The notes under the pieces: model-generated
Told to the model about the DNA's origin: nothing
Seen by the model: only the letters and a program-made list of their open reading frames with translations
Databases searched by the model: none
Source of the DNA: Alphaproteobacteria bacterium
GTDB taxonomy: Bacteria > Pseudomonadota > Alphaproteobacteria > UBA2966
Direction: 5' to 3'
Assembly (NCBI GenBank): GCA_018654745.1
Contig: JABILA010000109.1
Location: 1-42,022 of the forward strand
Length of the DNA: 42,022 bases
Translations under genes and position numbers: made by a program
Shown: one piece after another, positions 1-7,319 of the stretch
Layout of the letters: the number at the start of each line of letters is the position of its first letter
Position numbering within the stretch: the first letter of the stretch is position 1

Positions 1-29
1 CTGATGATCTTTTCGCTATTCTGTAACAT

Positions 30-94
30 GAGGGTTACCTTTCGATTGTGTTTCGATAATTTTATTTGCACCGTTATCAAAACCGGTAACCCTC
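30..94. repeat. 10-bp perfect inverted repeat with 45-nt spacer
   Basis: GAGGGTTACC at 30-39 is matched by its exact reverse complement GGTAACCCTC at 85-94. A second small inverted pair (GATAA near 55-59, TTATC near 74-78) is nested inside, so the segment could form a branched hairpin. It lies downstream of the minus-strand TGT-like cassette and could be a transcription end or a protein-binding site. There is no T-run typical of an intrinsic terminator. The function is unknown. Confidence 0.5.
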
Positions 95-119
95 TCCTTT
101 TGCAAGGAGCGGTGTCAGA

Positions 120-300
120 TCAGGTCGAAACTACTTCATCTAAATGCACCTCGCCATTCAGCACCATATCCCTAGCCTTTCGCATATCAACAACGTCGCC
201 TTGACCCTACTTCTCTTTCAATACCGTCTATACTCCCCAACAAATGAACAACTCCGCGATGTGCTGTGATGTGGTTGTCAGTTTGTTTTTGCGAAGGCAT
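120..300 (-). pseudogene. small third cistron of the TGT-like cassette, apparently frameshifted
   Basis: An ATG at 300 sits 12 nt after the TGT-like gene's stop codon and has a strong ribosome site (AAGGAAAC, about 6 nt away), so a translated cistron was clearly intended. The initial frame gives only 37 codons and stops at 187-189. A +1 shift around 205-208 (GTA G|GGT) would continue to a stop at 120-122 and give about 59 residues. The shifted frame contains DMRKARDMVLNGE, which loosely recalls the C-terminal helix of FlgM-type anti-sigma factors. That resemblance is weak. It may be a broken gene, a sequencing error, or a genuine 37-residue peptide. Confidence 0.4.
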
Positions 301-312
301 TGCGTTTCCTTC

Positions 313-1575
313 TTAAGATGCTTTTGAAGCTCTGATTAAAAGATCTTTGTGTTTCTCCAAACAATCAAACGGTTGTTCGTGCCTAATGATTTCTGCCATA
401 GCACTTTTGGCTGATAGCATTGTTTGTGGGAAATACCTTTGTGCCTGTTCTTCCTTCATTGCGAACTTCTTGTTCGCTTCAATCACGCCTTTAACATGCA
501 CATAAACATTGTGGTTGGTGATCATGTGTAAGGCTGTTGTGTCCAGTCCATATTTTCGGTCTTTGTTTTTTGGACGTTTAAACACCAAATCACCCATTGT
601 TAAATGTTTTCCTATTGGGCTTTGGTCTGCATAGGGAAACGGTTCATCACTGCCAACATTTTTCAATCTTGCTTCAAGCTTTGCTGTTGGCATTACTAAA
701 CCTGATCTTTTGATTTTGTATCCTGTGTAAACTTGGCCAAAGCCCCCAGCTAACAAGAATGGGTTGCTTGCATCCAGCGATATATGAAAACCATTATCCC
801 CCAGCAATTCCCTAAATTCATTCCTCATCGCTGTTAACATACATGCTGTTGTTAGATCGCTTACGCCAAGGAAGTGAACCCAAAATAGTTTGTCGCCAAG
901 TTTGTTTTGATCTATCAGTTTGAGCAGACGTTTGAGAACGACATAGAGGTTTTTCTTTTTCTTACCTGCAATAGCCCAACCGCTATATTTGTCGTCACTA
1001 ACAAAATCGTCCCATTCGTTAATCCAAGCTTCCTCACCGCCCTGTAGTACAGGTAGGAAATTGCCTTGACCTTGCCCTGTTGGATAACGCTTTTTCCAAT
1101 ATTTCGAATGCTTCTTCGTAGCAGTCAAACATTCTTTAAATTGGCCGTAGTCCTCAGCAAATGCTGTTGGTACGTCCAGTGTCATTGCAAAGTCAGTATT
1201 TGCCTCTAACCAATTGAAGATCTTTTCTCGTTCATTATCTGATTGAACATCAAGTTTGCCCTTCAAGATTTGATAACCGCCGCTATCACCAAGGATTAGT
1301 GTTTTTGGTTTGTCGCGTCTTGTCACCATACAAGCTGGCGGGTTCTCCATTTGATTGAAGGAAAATTGGCCAACGGAATACAGCGTTGCCGGTATGTGAA
1401 ACAGCTTGCTTGCAGGATCAAGGTAGTTCAAATCAGCTGGAGTTAATCCGCCTGGCATTTGCCTTGGCGCAGTCTTTTTTATAGCAAATTGTGCATAGCC
1501 TTTTTGAAGGGCTGGAGTGAAGATTGCATATAGAAGCTGACTGTCTAAATTTTCACCTGTTTTTGTATTTGCCAT
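313..1575 (-). CDS. TGT-fold (tRNA-guanine transglycosylase/DpdA-like) enzyme
   Basis: This 420-residue protein carries the residue pattern of the TGT TIM barrel: DSGGYQ (Asp97, like the base-binding Asp of DSGGFQ), Asp134 in TLDVPT, LQGG (Gln178), WAIAG near 200-204, HFLGVSD near 234-240, and DAS (Asp268) where TGTs place the nucleophile. TGTs swap guanine for a 7-deazaguanine in tRNA; the DpdA branch does so in DNA. The C-terminal zinc site (CxCxxC...H) of bacterial TGT is absent, as only four scattered Cys occur. I therefore favour a phage/island-type branch over housekeeping Tgt. ATG at 1575 is preferred over the in-frame TTG just before it. Its A is shared with the upstream stop (TGATG), so translation is coupled. 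No preQ0 genes are visible in the window, so any substrate would come from the host. The fold is fairly sure; the substrate is unknown. Confidence 0.7.
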   Translation of the reverse strand: MANTKTGENLDSQLLYAIFTPALQKGYAQFAIKKTAPRQMPGGLTPADLNYLDPASKLFHIPATLYSVGQFSFNQMENPPACMVTRRDKPKTLILGDSGGYQILKGKLDVQSDNEREKIFNWLEANTDFAMTLDVPTAFAEDYGQFKECLTATKKHSKYWKKRYPTGQGQGNFLPVLQGGEEAWINEWDDFVSDDKYSGWAIAGKKKKNLYVVLKRLLKLIDQNKLGDKLFWVHFLGVSDLTTACMLTAMRNEFRELLGDNGFHISLDASNPFLLAGGFGQVYTGYKIKRSGLVMPTAKLEARLKNVGSDEPFPYADQSPIGKHLTMGDLVFKRPKNKDRKYGLDTTALHMITNHNVYVHVKGVIEANKKFAMKEEQAQRYFPQTMLSAKSAMAEIIRHEQPFDCLEKHKDLLIRASKAS

Positions 1576-2318
1576 CAAACATTGTCTTTGGCATGGCTAA
1601 TTGTCAGCAAACTTTCAATTGTTGTCTCGTCAACGTCCACTGTGTCAATAATATCGTAGCTTCCAGCGGTCTTGGTTGTTTTGCCTAACAGCACGACAAA
1701 GCCATGCCCGCCCAATACCTCGGTCGCCGATACTGTGGCAATTGATTTCTTTGCACTAACCTCAGCCACGTATTGTTTGACAAGTTTATTGTGAGCCCGT
1801 CTGAACGACTTCATTTCGGCTTTGCGGTTAGGTGCGTCGATCTGGTCATTATATTCACGCTGCAAATTTGTGCATTTGTGGATGCCACCTGTTTTTGAGA
1901 TTAAGGCCTGAACTTTTGAGATAAGAACTTTGATTTTTGCAGCATCACTTATGTCGGCTTTTTTGATCTTGCGATCTATATAGTCAAATGCCGTTGCATA
2001 CCTGCTCACTGTTGAAGCGTATTGTGGGTCATTCATATCAAAGGCATGTTTTACGAGCCTGTTAAATTCACTTACCCCTTTTTTCTTCGTTATTTTTGGA
2101 TCGCAAGCTTGGTAAGATCCTTCTAAATAGTCTTCTCCATCTGAGCCAACAACGTTCTTTGTTTTCAGATACCAGACATAAGCCTTCGCGAAGACCTCCC
2201 ACAATCCTTTGCGCCCTGCCTTTGCTAGCAGCCGCACTTCTTGAAGATCGTCTGATAATTCACTCACAACCAAATCCTGCTGCATCTTTGCTTTCAAAGG
2301 ACTAATGGTTTTGGTCAT
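1575..2318 (-). CDS. unknown protein, partner of the TGT-like enzyme
   Basis: I do not recognise this 247-residue protein. It is Lys-rich, largely helical in composition, has no signal peptide or membrane segment, and so should be cytoplasmic. A central GGIHKCTNLQREYND stretch and a C-terminal half with alternating hydrophobic/acidic residues (VDVDETTIESLL) stand out. It is the first gene of the cassette: ATG at 2318 follows GAGGGG by about 8 nt. Its stop codon overlaps the TGT-like start, which implies co-translation and possibly a complex. A 25-bp palindrome lies 28 bp upstream of its start, so it could be a self-regulator, a specificity factor or a toxin/effector. None of these is shown by sequence motifs. 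Confidence 0.65.
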   Translation of the reverse strand: MTKTISPLKAKMQQDLVVSELSDDLQEVRLLAKAGRKGLWEVFAKAYVWYLKTKNVVGSDGEDYLEGSYQACDPKITKKKGVSEFNRLVKHAFDMNDPQYASTVSRYATAFDYIDRKIKKADISDAAKIKVLISKVQALISKTGGIHKCTNLQREYNDQIDAPNRKAEMKSFRRAHNKLVKQYVAEVSAKKSIATVSATEVLGGHGFVVLLGKTTKTAGSYDIIDTVDVDETTIESLLTISHAKDNV

Positions 2319-2346
2319 TACATTTCCCCTCTAATTGTGTCGTGTG

Positions 2347-2371
2347 ATAATCTTGCAAATTGCAAGATTAT
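2347..2371. promoter_or_regulatory. perfect 25-bp palindrome, likely operator of the TGT-like cassette
   Basis: Two perfect 12-bp arms (ATAATCTTGCAA and its reverse complement) flank a single A at 2359. The site is 28-53 bp upstream of the cassette's first ATG, where the promoter is expected. The length and symmetry indicate a dimeric helix-turn-helix repressor or activator. No adjacent regulator gene is recognisable. Confidence 0.65.
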
Positions 2372-2397
2372 TCGATGGCTGATTTAGGTTGACCTTC

Positions 2398-2408
2398 GAG
2401 TGAACTAC
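2398..2408. repeat. 11-bp direct repeat, candidate attachment core (copy 1)
   Basis: GAGTGAACTAC here is repeated exactly, in the same orientation, at 4496-4506. The two copies bracket the integrase gene and the integrase remnant. It is a possible attachment-site core, but 11 bp is short and chance is not excluded. Confidence 0.25.
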
Positions 2409-2477
2409 TTCAGTGCAATACTGAACGACCTGTGATCACTGGGACGGAGACAATCTTCAACTCCTAATAGTCGAACG

Positions 2478-2693
2478 TCAATCAACAATCCTGTCAGCAT
2501 TTTGCTGTGGCAGGATGTGAACGTAATGCTTCTTCTGCATGGCCGATGACGTGTCCATCTGCTGTTCCAGCAATTCCCATGTCACATTCTTGCCATACAG
2601 CAGTCGCATCGTTGCATAGGTATGTCGCAGGCTGTAGAGCGTCCTCTCCTTGCCTGTCAGCGGGTCTACGAGCAAATCGGCAGCAATGAGCAT
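2478..2693 (-). pseudogene. tyrosine recombinase C-terminal remnant
   Basis: These 71 residues match only the end of the phage-integrase catalytic domain: LYSLRHTYAT (second catalytic Arg and following His), then KKHYVH with the nucleophilic Tyr. The N-terminal, core-binding and first-Arg segments are missing. It begins 20 bp after the stop of the intact integrase, in a different frame. Residues just upstream of its ATG still read like integrase sequence, so it looks like the 3' stump of an older integrase displaced by the present one. A chance ribosome site (GAAGGTGAA) precedes the ATG, so it might still be translated. It cannot recombine DNA by itself. Confidence 0.75.
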
Positions 2694-2713
2694 TTCACCC
2701 TTCGATTTGCTGT

Positions 2714-4051
2714 TTAAAATTCTCCTGCTAGCTCAATTGCAAAATCACGGCTAACAGCATGAGCGTAGTGGTCGCGCAAATGCTGCACACTAGTATCCAT
2801 GTTTAGTGCTAGTCGTTCATTTGATAGCTTTGTATGAATAAGCATCCACGTTGCATATGAATGCCTCCAGCAATAGCTACTCAGTGGCAAACCAAATTTG
2901 TCAAACTTGTAGGCATCACCAATCGAATTTACTTGCTGCCTGTGCATTCGGCCAATGCTGTTGATTTTGCGTTGAGTACCGTCGAAGTTTGGAAATACAT
3001 AATCATTTTGCTGCGGCTCAACTACATAATCCTCGTTTTCAAAGTCACACATATCGACGAAATAGTCTTGAAGGAGTGTTATGCATGGTGCCATCGGTAC
3101 AACTTGAAAGTAGCTGCCTTTGTTTTTGCCTGTTGCACGTTGGACATTCACAAAGCCAATTTTTGCTCCTTGTGAATTTTCACGCCATTCCTCGATGCTT
3201 TTGAAATTCGTTTCTTTTGTGTAGTCACCTTCCCTCGCCATAATCTTTCCTGAACCATCATTGCTTTTCCATGCAATTGGCAATTCCAAATCTTTCCATT
3301 TCAGATTGAGGCATGTTCCTACACGGATACCTGTGTAAACAGAAAACATGACAAAATTGTAGTACACCAATCTTGCTTTGATCCTGTCTGGGTCATTTGT
3401 TTCGTTTATGAACTTTTTCAATTTTTGTTGGATGGTATTTTCAATTTGCTCTCGCGTGTAATGGCCACGACGGTTGTTTTCTTTTTTTACAGGCGGCATC
3501 AAAATTGGCGGCACCCCAGCAATGTGTTGTCGCTGGTATGCAAATTTGATCATTGATGAAAGCGTCTTGGATTGATCAAGCAGTGTGTTGTTGTTTGCTT
3601 GGCCTTTTGGAATTCGCCACGACCAATAATCTTGCATTATTTTTTCTGTGATGGGAGTTACTTTCTTTGCACCCCACCAAGGCTCAATCCAATTTTTGTA
3701 AATCCCTTTTCGATTTTTAAAACGATTTTCAGTTATGTCGCCACGATCTCGCTTAAACTGCATGACGCTTTCTTCGTACTCTTGCCATACATCACGCCAT
3801 CGCAATTTGCTCGCTCTTACGGTGACGCCCATAGCAGCATCTACCTTGAAATTGCCATGTCGTTCTAAGGCAACTTTAATGGCTTCAGTCTTATCAAGTT
3901 TCTTTGTTGTGAACGGAACATCACGCTGTCCGTCAACAATCATCAAGCCTTGCCAGCGTGGCTTCTTGTCCTTCTTGCGGCGAAAAATGTACAGCTCGTT
4001 CGGTATGATTTCGTGGGGTTCTTCAAGGTAGTGTACGTAGGCTTTGTCCAT
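2714..4051 (-). CDS. tyrosine site-specific recombinase (phage-type integrase)
   Basis: This 445-residue integrase presumably mobilised the AT-rich island. It has an N-terminal arm-binding part (about 1-80), a core-binding SAM-like segment (about 85-185) and a catalytic domain (about 195-440). Visible catalytic positions are Arg243 (YTGIRVG), a Lys in the beta-hairpin region (ATGKNKG, 306-312), Arg396 (CWRHSYAT) and nucleophile Tyr429 (RDHYAH). The His of the usual HxxR box is Tyr393, and the stump downstream also has Tyr there. ATG at 4051 follows AGGGGA at good spacing. The intact frame and full catalytic domain suggest an active enzyme. Excisionase and the target tRNA are not visible. Confidence 0.9.
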   Translation of the reverse strand: MDKAYVHYLEEPHEIIPNELYIFRRKKDKKPRWQGLMIVDGQRDVPFTTKKLDKTEAIKVALERHGNFKVDAAMGVTVRASKLRWRDVWQEYEESVMQFKRDRGDITENRFKNRKGIYKNWIEPWWGAKKVTPITEKIMQDYWSWRIPKGQANNNTLLDQSKTLSSMIKFAYQRQHIAGVPPILMPPVKKENNRRGHYTREQIENTIQQKLKKFINETNDPDRIKARLVYYNFVMFSVYTGIRVGTCLNLKWKDLELPIAWKSNDGSGKIMAREGDYTKETNFKSIEEWRENSQGAKIGFVNVQRATGKNKGSYFQVVPMAPCITLLQDYFVDMCDFENEDYVVEPQQNDYVFPNFDGTQRKINSIGRMHRQQVNSIGDAYKFDKFGLPLSSYCWRHSYATWMLIHTKLSNERLALNMDTSVQHLRDHYAHAVSRDFAIELAGEF

Positions 4052-4506
4052 CGTTTATCCCCTGTAAATCGGTCCAGAAGTTTAACAAAAATGTAACTCA
4101 AAAAATCAACAAATCAAGGAACTCAAAAACTTTAAGTGATTTTTAATTAGCCGTTTTGAGTAATTTATAGTTTAATAACAAAGGCTTAGTTTTGGGGTAC
4201 AGTAGCGTTGGGGGGTTGTAGCCCGCCGCGGACAATAGAGATGTGAATAACTATGTCAACGGTGGAATGTGATTCGGGTGAATTGTCGCAGGGGTGGAAC
4301 ACGGCTATCGAATGAACTGATTAGTGTGTCCGACTTGATTGTCCGGGGATCGACCCGACGGGATATGAAGTAGCTGTGTTGAAGGCTCGTGAAAACTTCC
4401 CATTCGAACCCGGCAACGGACCTTTTGCAAATTACGTGTTAGCTTCGCATGTTGAACCAAAGCGGACTTGAACTGGTGATCGAATCTGAATCTCAGAGTG
4501 AACTAC
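4052..4506. other. intergenic region between integrase and histidine kinase
   Basis: The first ~150 bp are AT-rich and hold the ACTCAAAA motifs and the integrase promoter. From about 4200 composition returns to that of the chromosome. Two short overlapping plus-strand frames (4269-4373 and 4325-4471) encode RGSTRRDM and AVLKARENFPFEPGNGPFANYV-like residues, recalling sigma-70 region 2 at low confidence. The second copy of GAGTGAACTAC ends at 4506, directly after the kinase stop codon. No tRNA or intact gene was recognised. Confidence 0.5.
4095..4161. repeat. three ACTCAAAA motifs upstream of the integrase, candidate arm sites
   Basis: AACTCAAAAA occurs at 4095 and again at 4120 (25 bp apart). 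The inverted form TTTTGAGT occurs at 4154-4161. Short repeated motifs beside an integrase start are typical of integrase arm-type or excisionase sites. This is an inference from position and repetition only. Confidence 0.35.
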
Positions 4507-6960
4507 CTAGAGGCAGCGTCCGGGAGGAAACTGAACGGCTATTTTGGTTCCGAATCCAACCTTGCTTTCGAGAATAAACGTGGCACCATGAAGTTCAGAA
4601 AGTCTTTTTGCGAGTGGCAGACCCAGGCCGCTCCCATCTTGCGCCCGAGTATCTGTTGTGGAAACCTGGCCAAACGGTTCCAGAATAGTTGGTATATCGC
4701 TCTCGTGGATACCGATGCCTGTATCGACAACACAAACCACAACACTTCCGTCAGAATTGACAATTGATGAAATACTTACATTTCCATTTTTAGGCGTGAA
4801 TTTCACAGCGTTTGTAAGCAAGTTCAATACGATCTGTTTGATCGCCCGCATGTCACCCATGACTGTCGGCGCGGACGCGTGGAAATCTGATTTGAGACTT
4901 ATCCCCTTTGCAACAGCGCGTTCGCGAACCATACGCAATGTCGCTTCGATTGCCTTGTTTATTTCAATTTTTTCATCCCTCAATTCCAGACGTCCTGCTT
5001 CAATTCTGGACAAATCCAGGACGTCGTTTATGAGATCAAGCAAGTGTGTGCCGCTTGCATGAATATCAGCCGCATATTCCCGATAACGCTCATTGCCAAT
5101 TGATCCAAAGGTTTCCCTCACCATGACTTCGGAAAAACCCAACACAGCGTTCAATGGCGTGCGTAACTCGTGGCTCATGTTGGCCAAAAACTCCGACTTG
5201 GCTCTGTTCGCTGCTTCAGCGATCTCCTTGGCCTCCATTATTTCGGTTTCGTCGTTGCTACTCCCTCTGTAACCCCGAAATTCGCCAGCGTCATCGAAGA
5301 CCGGAATTCCACTGACGCGCCGGTACCGCCTCTCACCATTTTCGTTCAAAAAACTGAAGCGAAAATCAGTAAACGGTATGTGGGCGTCGAGGTCCGCCTT
5401 GTGCCGCCGCCAATGTTCGACGCGGTGAGGGTCTGCGCCAGCCGCCTCCCACCGCGTTTTTCCCAGAATATCCACAGTGTAGTTTTTTTCAGGCTCGTCG
5501 CCCTTGTCCGGCGAAGTGTATGTAAAATGAAGGTCTTCATCCATTTCCCAAAGCCAGTCAGAAGACAGTTGTGCGAAATCACCAAACCGCGCCTCACTTT
5601 TCGCCCGAGCCTCCACCGCCCGCCGAAGTTCACTTACATCCGTATCAATCCCGCCAAGACCAATAATTACGCCATGCCCGTCAAATACTGGAAACTTGGA
5701 AGAGAGATACTCCCGTCCGACCAGATTCTCCACCCTGGCAACTGCCTGTTGTGTTCTGATAAGTTCCTCGTCGTGTTGCAGGATGGCATTGAACGCTTCA
5801 TCCCCAAATAAATCCCGAGAGGTCTTTCCTTTGATTTCTTCGAATGTCACCCCGTAGAGCTTCTCATACTCGCTGTTGGCGAGAAGAAAACGGCCGTCCA
5901 GATCCTTAAAAAATATCGGCGATGATGAATGGTCAACGACAGCGCGAAAACGATTTTCAGCTTCTGTGCGCGCTACTTCGGCCTTTTTGAGATTAGTGAC
6001 ATTAATTCTCACTATGGCAGTGCCACCTTCAGCCGTCGTAAACTGGTTCACCTGGTACCAACGACCGTCTTCCATTTCATATTCAAAAGATTTCCTGGAG
6101 CGAAAACTCTCGAGGCGCATTTGTACAAGAGCCTCATTTTCGTCGGGCGTATTTCCATAAAATCCGACTTCAGCAAGCTTTTTGACAATTTTCTCAAACT
6201 TCACCCCTGGAACCTGAAATTTACGAATCTGTGGGTGGTAGGTCAGGTAAGTCTCGTTGGCAAGCACGAACCTGTCATCAGCATCGAACAAGGCAAAGCC
6301 GTCTGAAAAACTCTCGATTGCGGTTTCAAGTTTCTGTTTGGTAGAGCGCAGTTGCTGCTCACTTTCTTGCAGCGCCGATTCGGATCGCCAGCGGTTGACC
6401 TCCGCCCCTATTCGCTGGCTGATCATTCGAAAAAACGCTGTGTCATTGGCATTTTCCGCGGTTGCCTTATTGTCGATGATGAAAACATGTCCGAAACGAT
6501 CGCCATCAGCGTCGTGAAATGCTTCAGCGCGATACCCCTTCGCACCAAGATTGATCAAGGCTTTGTCCTGCGGAAACAAATCGCAAAGCCCATCGCAATG
6601 GTGAATATGGGGTTCAATTTCGGTGGACGTGTAGATGTCCTCACAGGGCGTGCCAGCAAGTTCATAGCTGTAGGGGTCAATCAAATTGCCATCCTTCAAC
6701 AGAACCAACAGCTGGACTTGCGTTTTATCCTTATTGGCCTGTCCAACTGCTGCCAGCATGCAGTTCAAACCATGCGCCAGGGCCTTGACCGCCGTTTGCA
6801 AAAATTCAGATTGGGAGGTAGCCGCTCCGGCCAACATAGCCAGAGCTTCCAGACGCCTTGCCTGACGTTCACTGGCATCATCAGTTGCGGTGAAATCTAT
6901 TGAATTTATGATCCTGTGCCTCAAAGAGATACCGAATAGTTGCGAATGTCGACCAGCCAA
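4507..6960 (-). CDS. GAF-PAS-PAS-PAS sensor histidine kinase (orphan)
   Basis: This 817-residue, apparently soluble kinase autophosphorylates on the His of SHELRTPLN. Domains in order: GAF-like (about 35-190), PAS (about 205-330), PAS (about 335-450), PAS (about 455-575, with a C-terminal GYRG-SNDETE strand), HisKA dimerisation domain with the H box, and HATPase with N box (NLLTNAVKF), G1 (DTGIGI), F (EPFGQ) and G2 (GSGLGLPLAK). All ATP-binding motifs look intact. There is no receiver domain and no neighbouring response regulator, so its output partner lies elsewhere. The upstream start is TTG; the next Met is residue 42, inside the GAF domain, so TTG or a nearby non-ATG start is likely. The third PAS resembles one in the kinase at 23681. 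Confidence 0.9.
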   Translation of the reverse strand: MAGRHSQLFGISLRHRIINSIDFTATDDASERQARRLEALAMLAGAATSQSEFLQTAVKALAHGLNCMLAAVGQANKDKTQVQLLVLLKDGNLIDPYSYELAGTPCEDIYTSTEIEPHIHHCDGLCDLFPQDKALINLGAKGYRAEAFHDADGDRFGHVFIIDNKATAENANDTAFFRMISQRIGAEVNRWRSESALQESEQQLRSTKQKLETAIESFSDGFALFDADDRFVLANETYLTYHPQIRKFQVPGVKFEKIVKKLAEVGFYGNTPDENEALVQMRLESFRSRKSFEYEMEDGRWYQVNQFTTAEGGTAIVRINVTNLKKAEVARTEAENRFRAVVDHSSSPIFFKDLDGRFLLANSEYEKLYGVTFEEIKGKTSRDLFGDEAFNAILQHDEELIRTQQAVARVENLVGREYLSSKFPVFDGHGVIIGLGGIDTDVSELRRAVEARAKSEARFGDFAQLSSDWLWEMDEDLHFTYTSPDKGDEPEKNYTVDILGKTRWEAAGADPHRVEHWRRHKADLDAHIPFTDFRFSFLNENGERRYRRVSGIPVFDDAGEFRGYRGSSNDETEIMEAKEIAEAANRAKSEFLANMSHELRTPLNAVLGFSEVMVRETFGSIGNERYREYAADIHASGTHLLDLINDVLDLSRIEAGRLELRDEKIEINKAIEATLRMVRERAVAKGISLKSDFHASAPTVMGDMRAIKQIVLNLLTNAVKFTPKNGNVSISSIVNSDGSVVVCVVDTGIGIHESDIPTILEPFGQVSTTDTRAQDGSGLGLPLAKRLSELHGATFILESKVGFGTKIAVQFPPGRCL

Positions 6961-7319
6961 AGCTGCGTCATGTCCCGGCGTAGTTAATGATAGTGATTCA
7001 TCTGCAGTCTGTTCAAGTTAAAACAGAGCGGATCTTGTAAGGATAATCACGAGTAGAATGCCCGGATTGATATGCTTTTGGGATATTTGACAATGAGAAA
7101 AAGAAACTATTTCAGATTCACAATGTTCGCTTCTAGTTATTAATCCCCGTACGATTACTGGTCAATTTACTTGCGCTCTGTCCCCGATATCAGACGCAAA
7201 ATTTCCAGGTAACATTTAGCGTGTCATATACTTTGACGCCAATTTGTAACCCTGGTACCAGTTGACAGTTTTCGGGCATCATGGCTTGGTTTGCACAGAC
7301 AAAATCAAAGGACAGCCTC
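6961..7319. promoter_or_regulatory. divergent intergenic region between kinase and class V PLP operon
   Basis: About 350 bp with no credible gene. It must hold both divergent promoters. CTGGTACCAG, a perfect 10-bp palindrome at 7252-7261, lies about 60 bp upstream of the preferred aminotransferase start and resembles operators of dimeric regulators. TTGACG at 7233 and TTGACA at 7262 are possible -35 elements, but neither has a good -10 partner. Confidence 0.35.

Noticed and set aside
4380..4430. tRNA gene suggested by ATTCGAACCC near the integrase
   Set aside because: No acceptor stem, anticodon arm or CCA end can be folded around the TTCGAA; the tRNA attachment site expected for the integrase is not seen.
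5170..5811. Long plus-strand frame of 213 codons inside the kinase gene
   Set aside because: It is antisense to an intact histidine kinase with all motifs and has no family features; a shadow frame.
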